DNA of 64,000 bases from JARRLC01 sp050290865 (GCA_050290865.1 JBNKIW010000002.1:177924-241923); one strand, 5' to 3'. Positions 52,991 through 61,306 are shown, counted from the first letter of the stretch. Notes: generated by a model not told the origin, from the letters alone. A program made the numbers and translations.

Positions 52991-53009
52991 CCGCATCCGG
53001 CGGATGCGG
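52991..53009 (+). promoter_or_regulatory. Perfect hairpin in the acp leader
   Basis: CCGCATCC (52991-52998) and GGATGCGG (53002-53009) form an 8-bp perfect stem around a 3-nt loop, 38 bases before the acp start. There is no T tract, so it is not a terminator; an operator or a leader structure is possible. A GTATACTC stretch follows at 53011-53018. Confidence 0.3.
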
Positions 53010-53046
53010 AGTATACTCGCCTCGATTCGAGGGCAGGGAGAGCACT

Positions 53047-53307
53047 ATGGACGATGTTGCCAGCCAGATCATCGGCATCTTGAAGAAGAACATGAAGGAT
53101 CCGCCGGAGACCATTTCTCTGGACACCAAGCTCACCGATCTGGAGATCGAGTCGCTCGACCTCGCGGTGATCGTGTTCGATATCGAAGACAAGTTCGGCA
53201 TCCAGATTCCCTACAACGCGAATGAGGAAGTACAGGATTTTGCGACCGTCGGGTCGGTGGTCGAGCGCGTGAAGGCGCTGATCGAAGCCAAGACAGCGGT
53301 CGCCTAG
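53047..53307 (+). CDS. Acyl carrier protein (NodF-like/specialised)
   Basis: The 86-residue acidic ACP has the phosphopantetheine serine at S36 in TDLEIESLDLAVIVFDIEDKFGIQIP. The canonical DSLD is replaced by ESLD, as in specialised ACPs such as NodF or AcpXL. It is followed by a KAS II-like ketosynthase 56 bases downstream, the same arrangement as nodF-nodE. It probably serves a special acyl chain (lipid, lipochitin-like or lipid A modification) rather than bulk fatty-acid synthesis; this is inference from the pair. Confidence 0.88.
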   Translation: MDDVASQIIGILKKNMKDPPETISLDTKLTDLEIESLDLAVIVFDIEDKFGIQIPYNANEEVQDFATVGSVVERVKALIEAKTAVA

Positions 53308-53362
53308 ACCGGTGTCTCTTCCTCAACAGCAACCAGCCGGCGGATTAAGATAAAGGCAGACC

Positions 53363-54595
53363 ATGACGGGGCCCAACGGGACAAGGCGGGTCGTCGTAAC
53401 CGGCATGGGCGTAGTGGCGCCCACCGGCATCGGCGTGAGTGAATTCTGGACGAACATGCGAAACGGGACATGTGCGATCGGCCCGATCACGCAATTTCCC
53501 TTGCAGGATCTCTACATCCACATCGCCGCCGAGGTGAAGGATTTCAATCCGCAGAAGCACAGCCTCTCCAAGATGTTGCTGCTCTCCGACCGCTATTCGC
53601 AGTTCGCCGGAGCCGCCGCTTACGAGGCCATGGCTCAGGCCGGATTCGACGGCAAGGTTCCCGACGGTGAGCGCGCGGCCTGCGTCATCGGCTCGGGGAT
53701 CGGCGGTCTGGGGACGCTGGAGAAGGGCTATGAAGATCTCTTTATCCACAAGAAGCCGGCCACGCATCCGCTGACGCTCCTGCGCACCATCGGCTCTTCG
53801 GCCGCCGCGCATGTGAGCATCGACTTCGGCCTGCGGGGGCCGTGCTTCGGTACGGTGAGCGCCTGCTCCACCGCGGCGCACGCCGTCGGTCTGACGCTGA
53901 TGATGATCCGCTCCGGCATGGCGGACTTTGGCGTCGCGGGGGCGTCCGAAGCCTGCCTCACCTATGGCACCATGCGGTCCTGGCAGGCCATGCGCGTGCT
54001 GTCTCCGGAGGGGTGCTGGCCGTTCGCGAGGCGCCGCAACGGGACCGTGCTGGCCGAAGGCGCGGGCATCCTGGTCCTGGAAGAACTCGAACACGCGCGC
54101 GCCCGCGGTGCGAAGCCGCTCGCCGAACTGATGGGCTTCGGCATGACATCGGATGCCGCGGACATGGTCAACCCCGACATCGAGGGGCCATCGAACGCCA
54201 TGCGGCTCGCGCTCGACGACGCACGGCTTTCACCCGGCGCTATCGACTACATTAACGCTCACGGCACCGCGACGACCGCCAACGACATCAACGAGACGGC
54301 GGCCATCCGCAAGGTTTTCGGCAAGGAGGCCGACAAGCTCGCCGTGTCGTCCACGAAGTCCATGCACGGCCACTGTCTCGGCGCGGGCGGCGGTGTCGAG
54401 GCGGTCGCCAGCATCATGGCGATGCAGGACGATTTCATTCCCGCCACGCTCGGGATGGACGAGCCGGGCAAGGGCTGCGATCTCGATTATGTCCCGAATG
54501 AAGGCCGCGCGCAGAAGGTGACCTACGCGATGTCGAATTCCTTCGCTTTCGGCGGCCTCAATGCGGTGATGGTTTTCGGCCCGCCGCCCGCGTGA
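53363..54595 (+). CDS. Beta-ketoacyl-ACP synthase, NodE/FabF-like
   Basis: The 410-residue thiolase-fold condensing enzyme has active-site Cys168 (GTVSACSTAAHA), His300 (YINAHGTATTAND) and His337 (STKSMHGHCLGAGGGVEA), plus EGAGILVLEELEHARARGAKPLAEL. It is closest in pattern to NodE and other KAS II paralogues (KDFNPQKHSLSKMLLLSDRYSQFA; CDLDYVPNEGRAQKVTYAMSNSFAFGGLNA). It should elongate an acyl chain on the adjacent ACP. No nod genes occur nearby, so nodulation is not implied. Confidence 0.88.
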   Translation: MTGPNGTRRVVVTGMGVVAPTGIGVSEFWTNMRNGTCAIGPITQFPLQDLYIHIAAEVKDFNPQKHSLSKMLLLSDRYSQFAGAAAYEAMAQAGFDGKVPDGERAACVIGSGIGGLGTLEKGYEDLFIHKKPATHPLTLLRTIGSSAAAHVSIDFGLRGPCFGTVSACSTAAHAVGLTLMMIRSGMADFGVAGASEACLTYGTMRSWQAMRVLSPEGCWPFARRRNGTVLAEGAGILVLEELEHARARGAKPLAELMGFGMTSDAADMVNPDIEGPSNAMRLALDDARLSPGAIDYINAHGTATTANDINETAAIRKVFGKEADKLAVSSTKSMHGHCLGAGGGVEAVASIMAMQDDFIPATLGMDEPGKGCDLDYVPNEGRAQKVTYAMSNSFAFGGLNAVMVFGPPPA

Positions 54596-54608
54596 CGGCC
54601 AGCGCTGC

Positions 54609-55172
54609 TCAGCACGCACCGTCGTTCGGGATGGATGAGGTCAGGCGCGGCCGGAAGAACGCGCTGGACTTCAGGTCGTGTGTTCCCAGCAGGTACAGTC
54701 CGACGACGGGCGTGAACTGGTAACTCGCCTCGACCAGAATGAGGCTGGAGCCCGGTTCGGTCAGCCCCGCGGCCAGATCTTTCACCACGGAATCCACGGT
54801 GCGCGCCGTACCGCCGCCTGTTGCGCAGCTCCACGCCACGGTCCTCTCGTTGGCGTCGTCGGCAACGACGCTGCTGATCACGAGCGACATCGGCGCGTTG
54901 CTGTACGGCTTGATGAGTTCGTTCGCAACCAGCACGATGTCGCTGTAATCGGCGCTCGTCAGCGTCTCCACCTGGGACACGAGGTCGGCCGTCGTGGCAG
55001 CGACGCTGTCAACCTTGCGGCTGACGCTGAACGCCTCGCCGAATTCGACCAGTCCGAGAAACAGCACGACCAGGATCGGAAAGACGAGCGCGAATTCGAT
55101 CAGCGCCGTTCCGTTCTCGCGCGCGAGGAAACGGCATCTAGTCAGGCGGCGATATCGTGTGCGGAATACCAT
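54609..55172 (-). CDS. TadE-like pseudopilin
   Basis: The 187-residue protein has the TadE motif FLARENGTALIEFALVFPILVVLFLGLVEFGEAF near its N-terminus, a prepilin-like hydrophobic segment with conserved Glu, and a periplasmic part VDSVAATTADLVSQVETLTSADYSDIVLVANELIKPYSNAPMSLVISSVV typical of TadE/TadF minor pilins. It is 12 bases downstream of another TadE-like gene on the same strand. It probably belongs to the Flp pilus despite lying 5 kb from the tad operon. Confidence 0.88.
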   Translation of the reverse strand: MVFRTRYRRLTRCRFLARENGTALIEFALVFPILVVLFLGLVEFGEAFSVSRKVDSVAATTADLVSQVETLTSADYSDIVLVANELIKPYSNAPMSLVISSVVADDANERTVAWSCATGGGTARTVDSVVKDLAAGLTEPGSSLILVEASYQFTPVVGLYLLGTHDLKSSAFFRPRLTSSIPNDGAC

Positions 55173-55184
55173 CTCGCCCGCCTC

Positions 55185-55748
55185 CTATTCCGGGAACGGT
55201 TCGTTGCGGAAGGCCACAGTGGCGCGCAACAGCCGGTTTCCGCTCGCCATGTTCGACAGGCTGACGCCGGAAATGATGTTGATCAACGGCCATTCATAAA
55301 AGCTCGTGACCAGCACGGTCCTTTCCGCGCCGCCGGGGGCGTAAGTGAAGCCGCTTTCCTTGAGGTTTCCCGCGCCATCCAAGGGCGATGGCGGAGTGAG
55401 GCTGGCGAAATTGTCGAAATTCTGCACATCGATGCGCAGCTTGGTGGTGCAGTTCGCCAGTAGCGACACGCGGTTGCAGATCTCTGTTTTGAACCCGGAT
55501 TCGTCGATGCCACCACTCTGAACCCGGCCGGTGCGGATGAGCCTCGCGGCATCTTCGGTTGCGTTCTCCAGTTCGTAAGTCCCCCAGAAAACGAAGCCAA
55601 CCTCGAAAATCCCGAACAGCAGGATGAAGAACGGCAGCACCACCATCGCGAATTCGATGAGCGTGGCGCCGCGCTCCGAGCGCCGCACGCCGCGCAGCAG
55701 CTGCCCCATCCGCCTGCGCCATCCGCATGGTGGCGTCACGTACTCCAT
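55185..55748 (-). CDS. TadE-like pseudopilin
   Basis: From ATG at 55748 (AGGATGGGG upstream) the product has 187 residues. It carries RRSERGATLIEFAMVVLPFFILLFGIFEVGFVFWGTYELENATEDAARLIRTG, the TadE pseudopilin signature, and a periplasmic domain with IDESGFKTEICNRVSLLANC and a terminal SGNRLLRATVAFRNEPF. It is the first of two tandem TadE-like genes and is divergent from tadG. Confidence 0.88.
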   Translation of the reverse strand: MEYVTPPCGWRRRMGQLLRGVRRSERGATLIEFAMVVLPFFILLFGIFEVGFVFWGTYELENATEDAARLIRTGRVQSGGIDESGFKTEICNRVSLLANCTTKLRIDVQNFDNFASLTPPSPLDGAGNLKESGFTYAPGGAERTVLVTSFYEWPLINIISGVSLSNMASGNRLLRATVAFRNEPFPE

Positions 55749-55931
55749 GGCATCCCCATCCTGAAACCTGTTTTCCGTATTAGCCGGAACGCGGCGGTTG
55801 TGCAACGCGGGCTGATTCGCTGCCTGTGGGTGGGGCTGCGCATCGGTGACTTGGAAGCGTAGCGCCATTCGTGTATGTCTGGCAGGGGAATTAGGGGGTT
55901 ACGGCAAAGAGATATCGCTTTGGGGGGCGAG

Positions 55932-57452
55932 ATGGTCCGCGGATTTCTTGGGGCATTGCGGCTTTTCCGCTGCGGCGACAGGGGCGCCGTTCTCCTGATC
56001 TTCACCATTTTCGTCGTGCCGTTGCTGCTCGTCGTGGCGGTGGCAACCGATTTTGCGCAAGTGCTTTTGGTCAAAAGGCAGTTGACGAGCGGCGTCGATT
56101 CCGCGGCGCTGACGCTCGGCACGCTGCCCGGCCTCACCGACGCCGAGGCCGAGGCGAAGGCCGAAGCCTATATCCGCGCGCACTACACCGAGAAGATCGG
56201 CACGTTGAAGGACTACGCCGTGGACCACGCCAAGCGCGCCGACGGCGTGATGGACGTGACGGCGACTGCGGAAGTGCCCACGACGTTCCTGCGCGTCGCG
56301 GGCTACGATGTGCTGACCGTCACGGTGAACTCGCAGGCCACCCGGCAGGAGAACAAGCTGGAAGTGGTGATGGTGCTGGATAATTCGGGATCGATGAATT
56401 CGAACATGCACGCCCTGAAGACGGCCGCGAATTCGCTCGTCGATACACTGATGGGTGCCGATGCCACGTCGGAGTTGGTCAGGATCGGGCTCGTGCCGTT
56501 CATGGGGGCGGTGAATGTGGGGCCGGTCCGCGGCGCCTGGTGGCTCGATGAGGGGCATCCGACAGCGCAGAACAACGAGAATATCAGACTTGCCGACGGC
56601 GTGAGCCTGTTCACGCTGTACAAAGCGGTGGGGGAGAGCAATCCGGGCATCACATGGCGCGGCTGCGTGCTTGCGCGATTGGAACCTTACGATGTGACCG
56701 ACACGCCTCCCGATCCGCTCTATGTCGATATAAACACGCTATTCACGCCATTCTTTGCGCCCGACGAGCCTCATGGCGCGGTCAACGACTATATCCATGG
56801 CGCGGACGACCAGGGTGACCCGCAGAAATACACGGGCGGTAAAGTCACCGGAAATGGTAACACGCATGGGCCGAACGCCATGTGTCCGCCTAGCGCGATA
56901 CAGCCGCTGACCAACGTCAAGGCGACGATCACGAACGCGATCGACGGCATGGAAGCCGTGGGGCAAACCGTGCTTCCTCAGGGGATGGTCTGGGGCTGGC
57001 GGGTGATTTCGCCGGGGGACCCGTTCAAGCAAGGTGTGCCCTACACGCAGACCGATACGATCAAGGCCATCGTGATCATGACCGATGGCGATAACCAGGT
57101 TTGCGAGAAGCAGTGCACCCCACGGCAAATCGAGCTGAATGAGTCCTATTTTTCCGCCTATGGCTACTCGAAACAGGACCACCCCCGTCTCCTTCCTGAC
57201 GCCGTGACGGCGCTCAACGCCAAGTTCAGGACCGTGTGCCAGAACGTCAAGGCCATCAAGGGGCCGGATGGCAGGGACGCGATTACCATCTATTCGGTCG
57301 TGTTCGGCTCCCCGAGCACGGCCACGCAGGAGTTGATGCGTGATTGCGCCTCCGACGTATCGAAGTTCTATACGGCGGACACCGCTTCCGAACTGGTGAC
57401 GGTTTTCGAGAACATCGCCACCGGTCTGAATCGGCTGCGGGTGACGAAATGA
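55932..57452 (+). CDS. tadG: TadG-like protein with von Willebrand factor A domain
   Basis: From ATG at 55932 (GGGGGGCGAG upstream) the product has 506 residues. The N-terminus has the Tad motif CGDRGAVLLIFTIFVVPLLLVVAVATDFAQVLLVKRQLTSGVDSAAL, then a vWA domain with the MIDAS start VVMVLDNSGSMNSNM and a later VIMTDGDNQ segment. The CxxC-like cysteines in VCEKQCTPRQIE are notable. TadG is the large minor pilin or adhesin-like component of Flp pili. A longer start at 55875 is possible. Confidence 0.85.
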   Translation: MVRGFLGALRLFRCGDRGAVLLIFTIFVVPLLLVVAVATDFAQVLLVKRQLTSGVDSAALTLGTLPGLTDAEAEAKAEAYIRAHYTEKIGTLKDYAVDHAKRADGVMDVTATAEVPTTFLRVAGYDVLTVTVNSQATRQENKLEVVMVLDNSGSMNSNMHALKTAANSLVDTLMGADATSELVRIGLVPFMGAVNVGPVRGAWWLDEGHPTAQNNENIRLADGVSLFTLYKAVGESNPGITWRGCVLARLEPYDVTDTPPDPLYVDINTLFTPFFAPDEPHGAVNDYIHGADDQGDPQKYTGGKVTGNGNTHGPNAMCPPSAIQPLTNVKATITNAIDGMEAVGQTVLPQGMVWGWRVISPGDPFKQGVPYTQTDTIKAIVIMTDGDNQVCEKQCTPRQIELNESYFSAYGYSKQDHPRLLPDAVTALNAKFRTVCQNVKAIKGPDGRDAITIYSVVFGSPSTATQELMRDCASDVSKFYTADTASELVTVFENIATGLNRLRVTK

Positions 57453-57622
57453 CCGCTGCTTTCGTCGTCTGGCTCGGGGATGCGGCTCAGGTCCTGCCGC
57501 GGGCGGCGATGAAAGCCATCAGCGTGCCCGTTGCCGCCGGACCTTTCATGCCGCACTGGGCATGGCCGTGGCTCGTGTTCGGTGCGCTCGTGCTGCTGTT
57601 GTACTACGTTTTCCGCCGGTAG
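57449..57622 (+). CDS. 57-residue membrane protein overlapping tadG
   Basis: ATG at 57449 overlaps the tadG TGA (ATGA), indicating translational coupling. The product is MTAAFVVWLGDAAQVLPRAA, then a short Pro/Gly region and one membrane helix near the C-terminus (WPWLVFGALVLLLYYVFRR). It has no known family that I recognise. Coupling to tadG suggests a role in pilus assembly or anchoring of TadG. It could also be unexpressed; conservation of the ATGA junction in relatives would decide. Confidence 0.5.
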   Translation: MTAAFVVWLGDAAQVLPRAAMKAISVPVAAGPFMPHWAWPWLVFGALVLLLYYVFRR

Positions 57623-57642
57623 CGTCGCGCGCGGCCGCATGC

Positions 57643-57658
57643 TTTACGTAAACGTAAG
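57643..57658 (+). promoter_or_regulatory. LiuR-box-like palindrome upstream of the DUF2147 gene
   Basis: TTACGT (57644-57649) and ACGTAA (57652-57657) form an inverted repeat with AA between, inside TTTACGTAAACGTAAG. As far as I recall, this is close to the binding motif described for the MerR regulator LiuR in proteobacteria. A LiuR-like gene lies at 50595. The site is 83 bases before the DUF2147 start. Regulation by that protein is an inference. Confidence 0.4.
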
Positions 57659-57740
57659 GCGATGCTAGGATGCGTCGTCTGGCGGCGCTTCGTCCGCAAC
57701 GAGGCGTGCCCGCGCAGGCAGGAATTGGGGAGGACTATTC

Positions 57741-58166
57741 ATGCGTATCTTCACAGCGGCGCTCGCCTGCGCCGCGTTTCTTGTTATGACTTCGCCCGGC
57801 GCCCAGGCTCAGACCGCGGGGGACGCCTTCGGCATCTGGCGGCACCCGGAAAACGGCTCGCACATCAGCGTTTACAAATGCGGCAAGGGGCTTTGCGCCA
57901 AGGTCGTCAAGGTCACGGACCCGTCGCGCAAGGACGTCAACAATCCCAATCCCAAGCTGCGTTCGCGCCCGGTCGTCGGCGTCGTGATCATGAAGGGTGC
58001 GAAGAAGTCCGGCGGCGCCTCATGGTCGGGGAAGCTCTATAACACCAAGGACGGCCAGACCTACAACGGTTCGATCACGGTGCTCGACAAGCAGCACCTC
58101 AAGCTGGAGGGATGCGTTCTCGGCGGGCTCGTCTGCCAGGGACCGACCTGGACGCGGATCAAGTGA
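57741..58166 (+). CDS. DUF2147 secreted protein
   Basis: The 141-residue protein has a signal peptide (MRIFTAALACAAFLVMTSPGAQAQ) and a DUF2147 beta-barrel-like domain: GDAFGIWRHPENGSHISVYKCGKGLCAKVVKV, DVNNPNPKLRSRPVVGVVIMKG, WSGKLYNTKDGQTYNGSITVLDKQHLKLEGCVLGGLVCQGPTWTRI. All members share the W-x-x-P-E start and the GC..GLVCQ end. It is periplasmic. The function of DUF2147 is unknown. A LiuR-box-like palindrome lies upstream. Confidence 0.85.
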   Translation: MRIFTAALACAAFLVMTSPGAQAQTAGDAFGIWRHPENGSHISVYKCGKGLCAKVVKVTDPSRKDVNNPNPKLRSRPVVGVVIMKGAKKSGGASWSGKLYNTKDGQTYNGSITVLDKQHLKLEGCVLGGLVCQGPTWTRIK

Positions 58167-58406
58167 CCGGCAGCCGCCACATGTACCGATAAGGCGCGGT
58201 GCTGCGCACGGATGGCGTGACTGTTACTCTGGCCATCGATGACGTAGCGCCGCTGTCTTCATCGTCTTGATTGTGTTTTCCGCACCCTGGCCGGTGCCGA
58301 GCGCGGCGTATGAGCGAATATCCGTTCGCACTGCGTAGGGGAAGGTTCTGAAGGACGCCGGACCAATTCAAGATTGATCGTAACTACTTGAAATGATTGG
58401 CAAATA

Positions 58407-58480
58407 TGGAGCGGGTAGCGGGAATCGAACCCGCGCGTTCAGCTTGGGAAGCTGACAGGCTACCATTACATCATACCCGC
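58407..58480 (-). tRNA. tRNA-Gly (anticodon CCC)
   Basis: Read on the minus strand, the acceptor stem GCGGGTA pairs with TACCCGC (58411-58417 on the complement), the anticodon arm is GTCAGC-TTCCCAA-GCTGA with anticodon CCC, and the T arm has GGTTCGATTCC. CCA is encoded. With tRNA-Gly(TCC) at 14869 the window has two glycine tRNAs. The 240 bases between DUF2147 and this tRNA show no gene. Confidence 0.95.
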
Positions 58481-58611
58481 GATGCGTCAGGAGACTACAT
58501 AAATGCGATCGCGCCGGTCAATAGGAAGTTGCCGCGTTGCAGGGGCATCCGGGCACCAAGGGCGCACGGAACCACGACATGTTGCTCCGCGCTTGCCGTC
58601 GTGCGTTCCCC

Positions 58612-59400
58612 CTATTCTTCCGCCGCCTCTTCATCGAAATGTAGCCCCGCGGCCCTGAGCCGCTCTTTCAGGCACCCGGCGGCGCCCGCGAGGCGGTCCG
58701 CGCTCGTCGCCCTCAGGACGAGATGCACGCCCATGCCATGCTCCCAGAAGTAGGGGTAGCTGCCCATCAGCACGTCGGGAAATTCCGCCTGCGTTTCAGC
58801 GAACACGCCCGCCACATTGCCTTCCATCTCGCGGCTGTGAATGGTGCAGGACAACAGCTTTCGCCCGGTGCGCAGGTGTGGCGTGACCTCCTGCAGCATC
58901 GCGGCCATGATGCGCGGCACGCCCGCCATGACGATGACGTTGCCGATGATGTACCCCGGCGCCTTCGAAACGGGATTCGCGACCAGTTCGGCGCCGGCGG
59001 GAATGCGCGCCATGCGCAGCCGGGCGGGCGTGAGATCGGCCTCCGCATAGCGTTCGCGCATCATGGCGACGGCGCGCGGATCGATCCCGGCGGTGACGCC
59101 GAACGTTCTGGCCACGGCGTCGGTAGTGATGTCGTCATGGGTCGGGCCGATGCCGCCGGTGGTGAACACGTAGTCATAGGCCACCCGCAGCGCGTCGAGT
59201 GCGGCCATGATCGCCGCCTCGTCGTCGGGTATGATGCGCACTTCGAGAAGGCGGATGCCGATCCCCGTCAGGTGGCCGGCAAGCGTGGCGATGTTGGTGT
59301 CCTTCGTCCGGCCAGAGAGGATTTCGTCGCCGATGACGAGGAGTGCCGCGGTTACGACGGCGGCGGGATCGTTGTCCGGTTCTGAATGGCGTTTCGGCAT
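58612..59400 (-). CDS. CinA-like molybdopterin-binding domain protein
   Basis: From ATG at 59400 the 262-residue protein carries the MoCF_biosynth/CinA N-terminal domain: AALLVIGDEILSGRTKDTNIATLAGHLTGIGIRLLEVRIIPDDEAAI, YVFTTGGIGPTHDDITTDAVARTFG and NPVSKAPGYIIGNVIVMAGVPRIM. This group without the C-terminal deamidase domain is often called competence/damage-inducible protein A or YfaY type. It may act as a nucleotide pyrophosphatase-like enzyme; its true role is not certain. The longer start at 59445 overlaps a degenerate region. Confidence 0.88.
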   Translation of the reverse strand: MPKRHSEPDNDPAAVVTAALLVIGDEILSGRTKDTNIATLAGHLTGIGIRLLEVRIIPDDEAAIMAALDALRVAYDYVFTTGGIGPTHDDITTDAVARTFGVTAGIDPRAVAMMRERYAEADLTPARLRMARIPAGAELVANPVSKAPGYIIGNVIVMAGVPRIMAAMLQEVTPHLRTGRKLLSCTIHSREMEGNVAGVFAETQAEFPDVLMGSYPYFWEHGMGVHLVLRATSADRLAGAAGCLKERLRAAGLHFDEEAAEE

Positions 59401-59410
59401 GGTGCTTTCG

Positions 59411-60279
59411 TTAAAGGCCTTCGGCCGCCCAGACAAGGATGGCATTATGCCCTGCCCCGCGCAAGCCCGCGCCGTAGGTCTGCCGCCAGCCCCCGGCGAG
59501 ACGCGACGCGACGAAAGGTTCGGCGATGTATGGCGGGGCGTTGACGAGCAGGAGCGCCGCTTCGGCGTCGAGCGCGAGATCGGCGAGCACCTGTGCCATC
59601 AGCGGCTGGTCGATGAGCTGTTTCTGGAAGACTGTCCGGTATCTGGCATGCCGCAGCGCGTTCGCCAGCATGAACCGCATCAGCCCCGCCGAGGCCAGCG
59701 CGCAGTCGAGCCGCGTCAGCGTCACCATCTCGATGATCGCCGGGACGCCGCGCCCTTCCTCGCCGAGGGGCTCGGCCCGCGTCATGTTGGCTCGGACGTC
59801 GGTGCCGCCCTGCTTCTCCGTCATGCCCATGCCGACGGTGATGGATGTCTTGGTGGCCATCGGCTTGTCCGATGGATCATAGGTGCGGCTGAGAAGCTGC
59901 GGCAAATGGGCGCGCAGAAGACCGTCGTCGCGCTGCAGGGTGGCGATGGAGGCATGCGTCATGGTCATCACCGGGCAGATGTGGCCCGCTTCGGCCTGGG
60001 AGATCATGTAGAGCCGCGCCCCGCGCGCCACCTGCACCCCCGCCTCCGGAGCGCCGCCGGTTGCCAGATGGTCCCAGCCCGCGGCAGCCCCTCACGGAAG
60101 GACAGTGCCATCAGTTCGTGATAGGCGGGGTGGAACGCGACCCGCTCGACCGCCTCCATGAGGGCGCGGTCGGTGGCGTAGAGACCGATGTCCTCGAACA
60201 GGGGGCTTTGATTCAGGACCTCGTGTGTTTCACCAGACTGCCAGCTCCGGCCTCTGCCGTCGCTCTCCGACATTTGCAC
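59411..60279 (-). pseudogene. Eroded aidB-like acyl-CoA dehydrogenase
   Basis: Two minus-strand frames carry parts of one AidB-type protein. The 5' part (60004-60279) reads THEVLNQSPLFEDIGLYATD, then RVAFHPAYHELM. After a frame change the 3' part (59411-60037) reads SQAEAGHICPVMTMTHASIATL, SITVGMGMTEKQGGTDVRANMTRAEPL, IIEMVTLTRLDCALASAGLMRFMLANAL, QLIDQPLMAQVLADLALDAEAALLL. Compared with AidB (~540 residues), segments are missing after DRALMEAVER, after TRAEPL (the whole middle beta domain) and at the 3' end, so at least one frameshift and several deletions occurred. It is not functional as an acyl-CoA dehydrogenase. Confidence 0.85.
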
Positions 60280-60334
60280 ACCTCAGATCATCCTGCTTGC
60301 GATGCAATATTGCCGCCATTATAACAAACGCCCG

Positions 60335-61294
60335 ATGAGCATCGCCCCGGCTTCACACAAATTCTATTTCACGCACAGACATCTCCTCGGCATCAAAGGG
60401 CTGAGCGCGGAGGAAATCAGCGATCTGCTCGATCTGGCGGATGCTGAAGCGGAGTTCTCGCGGCAGGCCGGCGGCAAGAAACGCGACATCCTGCGCGGAC
60501 GGACACAGATCAACCTCTTTTTCGAGTCGTCCACGCGCACGCAGAGTTCATTCGAATTGGCGGGCAAGCGGCTCGGCGCCGATGTGATGAACATGGCGGT
60601 GAAAGCCTCCTCCATCGACAAGGGCGAAACCCTGATCGACACGGCCATGACCCTCAACGCCATGCGGCCCGACATCCTCGTCGTCAGGCACAGCGCCGCG
60701 GGGGCGGTGGAGCTCCTGGCGCGCAAGGTGGACTGCGCGGTCATCAATGCGGGCGATGGCGAGCACGAGCATCCGACCCAGGCGCTCCTGGATGCGCTCA
60801 CGATCCGCCGCCGCAAAGGGCGCATCGAGGGGCTGACGGTCACCATCTGCGGCGATGTCCGGCACAGCCGCGTGGCGCGCTCCAACATCCTCTGCCTCAA
60901 TGCGCTCGGCGCCCGTGTGCGGGTGGCGGCGCCGTCCACGCTCCTGCCGCCGTGGCCCGAGCGCCTCGGCGTGGAGGTGTTCACCGATATGAAGGCCGCG
61001 CTCGCCGGTGCCGACATCGTGATGATGCTGCGGCTGCAGCGCGAGCGTATGGTCACGTCCTATGTGCCCTCGACGCGCGAATATTTCCACTTCTTCGGCC
61101 TGGACCTGGAGAAGCTGAAATACGCCAAGCCGGATGCGCTCGTCATGCATCCCGGCCCGATGAACCGGGGTGTCGAGATCTCGTCCACCGTCGCCGATCA
61201 TGTGCGCAGCGTCATCCGTGAGCAGGTGGAGATGGGTGTCGCGGTGCGCATGGCCGTGCTACAGGCGCTCGCATACCACCTTCCCAACAGCTGA
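60335..61294 (+). CDS. pyrB: Aspartate carbamoyltransferase catalytic chain
   Basis: From ATG at 60335 the 319-residue enzyme condenses carbamoyl phosphate and aspartate in pyrimidine synthesis. Motifs are FFESSTRTQSSFELAGKRLGADVMN (carbamoyl-P loop), RPDILVVRHSAAGAVELLA, INAGDGEHEHPTQALLDALTIR, VTICGDVRHSRVARSNI and VMHPGPMNRGVEISS. No pyrI regulatory chain is present; as in other alphaproteobacteria it is followed directly (12 bases) by a pseudo-dihydroorotase that should form a stable complex with it. Confidence 0.95.
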   Translation: MSIAPASHKFYFTHRHLLGIKGLSAEEISDLLDLADAEAEFSRQAGGKKRDILRGRTQINLFFESSTRTQSSFELAGKRLGADVMNMAVKASSIDKGETLIDTAMTLNAMRPDILVVRHSAAGAVELLARKVDCAVINAGDGEHEHPTQALLDALTIRRRKGRIEGLTVTICGDVRHSRVARSNILCLNALGARVRVAAPSTLLPPWPERLGVEVFTDMKAALAGADIVMMLRLQRERMVTSYVPSTREYFHFFGLDLEKLKYAKPDALVMHPGPMNRGVEISSTVADHVRSVIREQVEMGVAVRMAVLQALAYHLPNS

Positions 61295-61306
61295 AGCTGC
61301 CCGACC

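Noticed and set aside
58397..58753. Plus-strand frame with RVAGIEPARSAWEADRLPLH
   Set aside because: It is the antisense translation of tRNA-Gly(CCC) and runs on antisense to the CinA-like gene.
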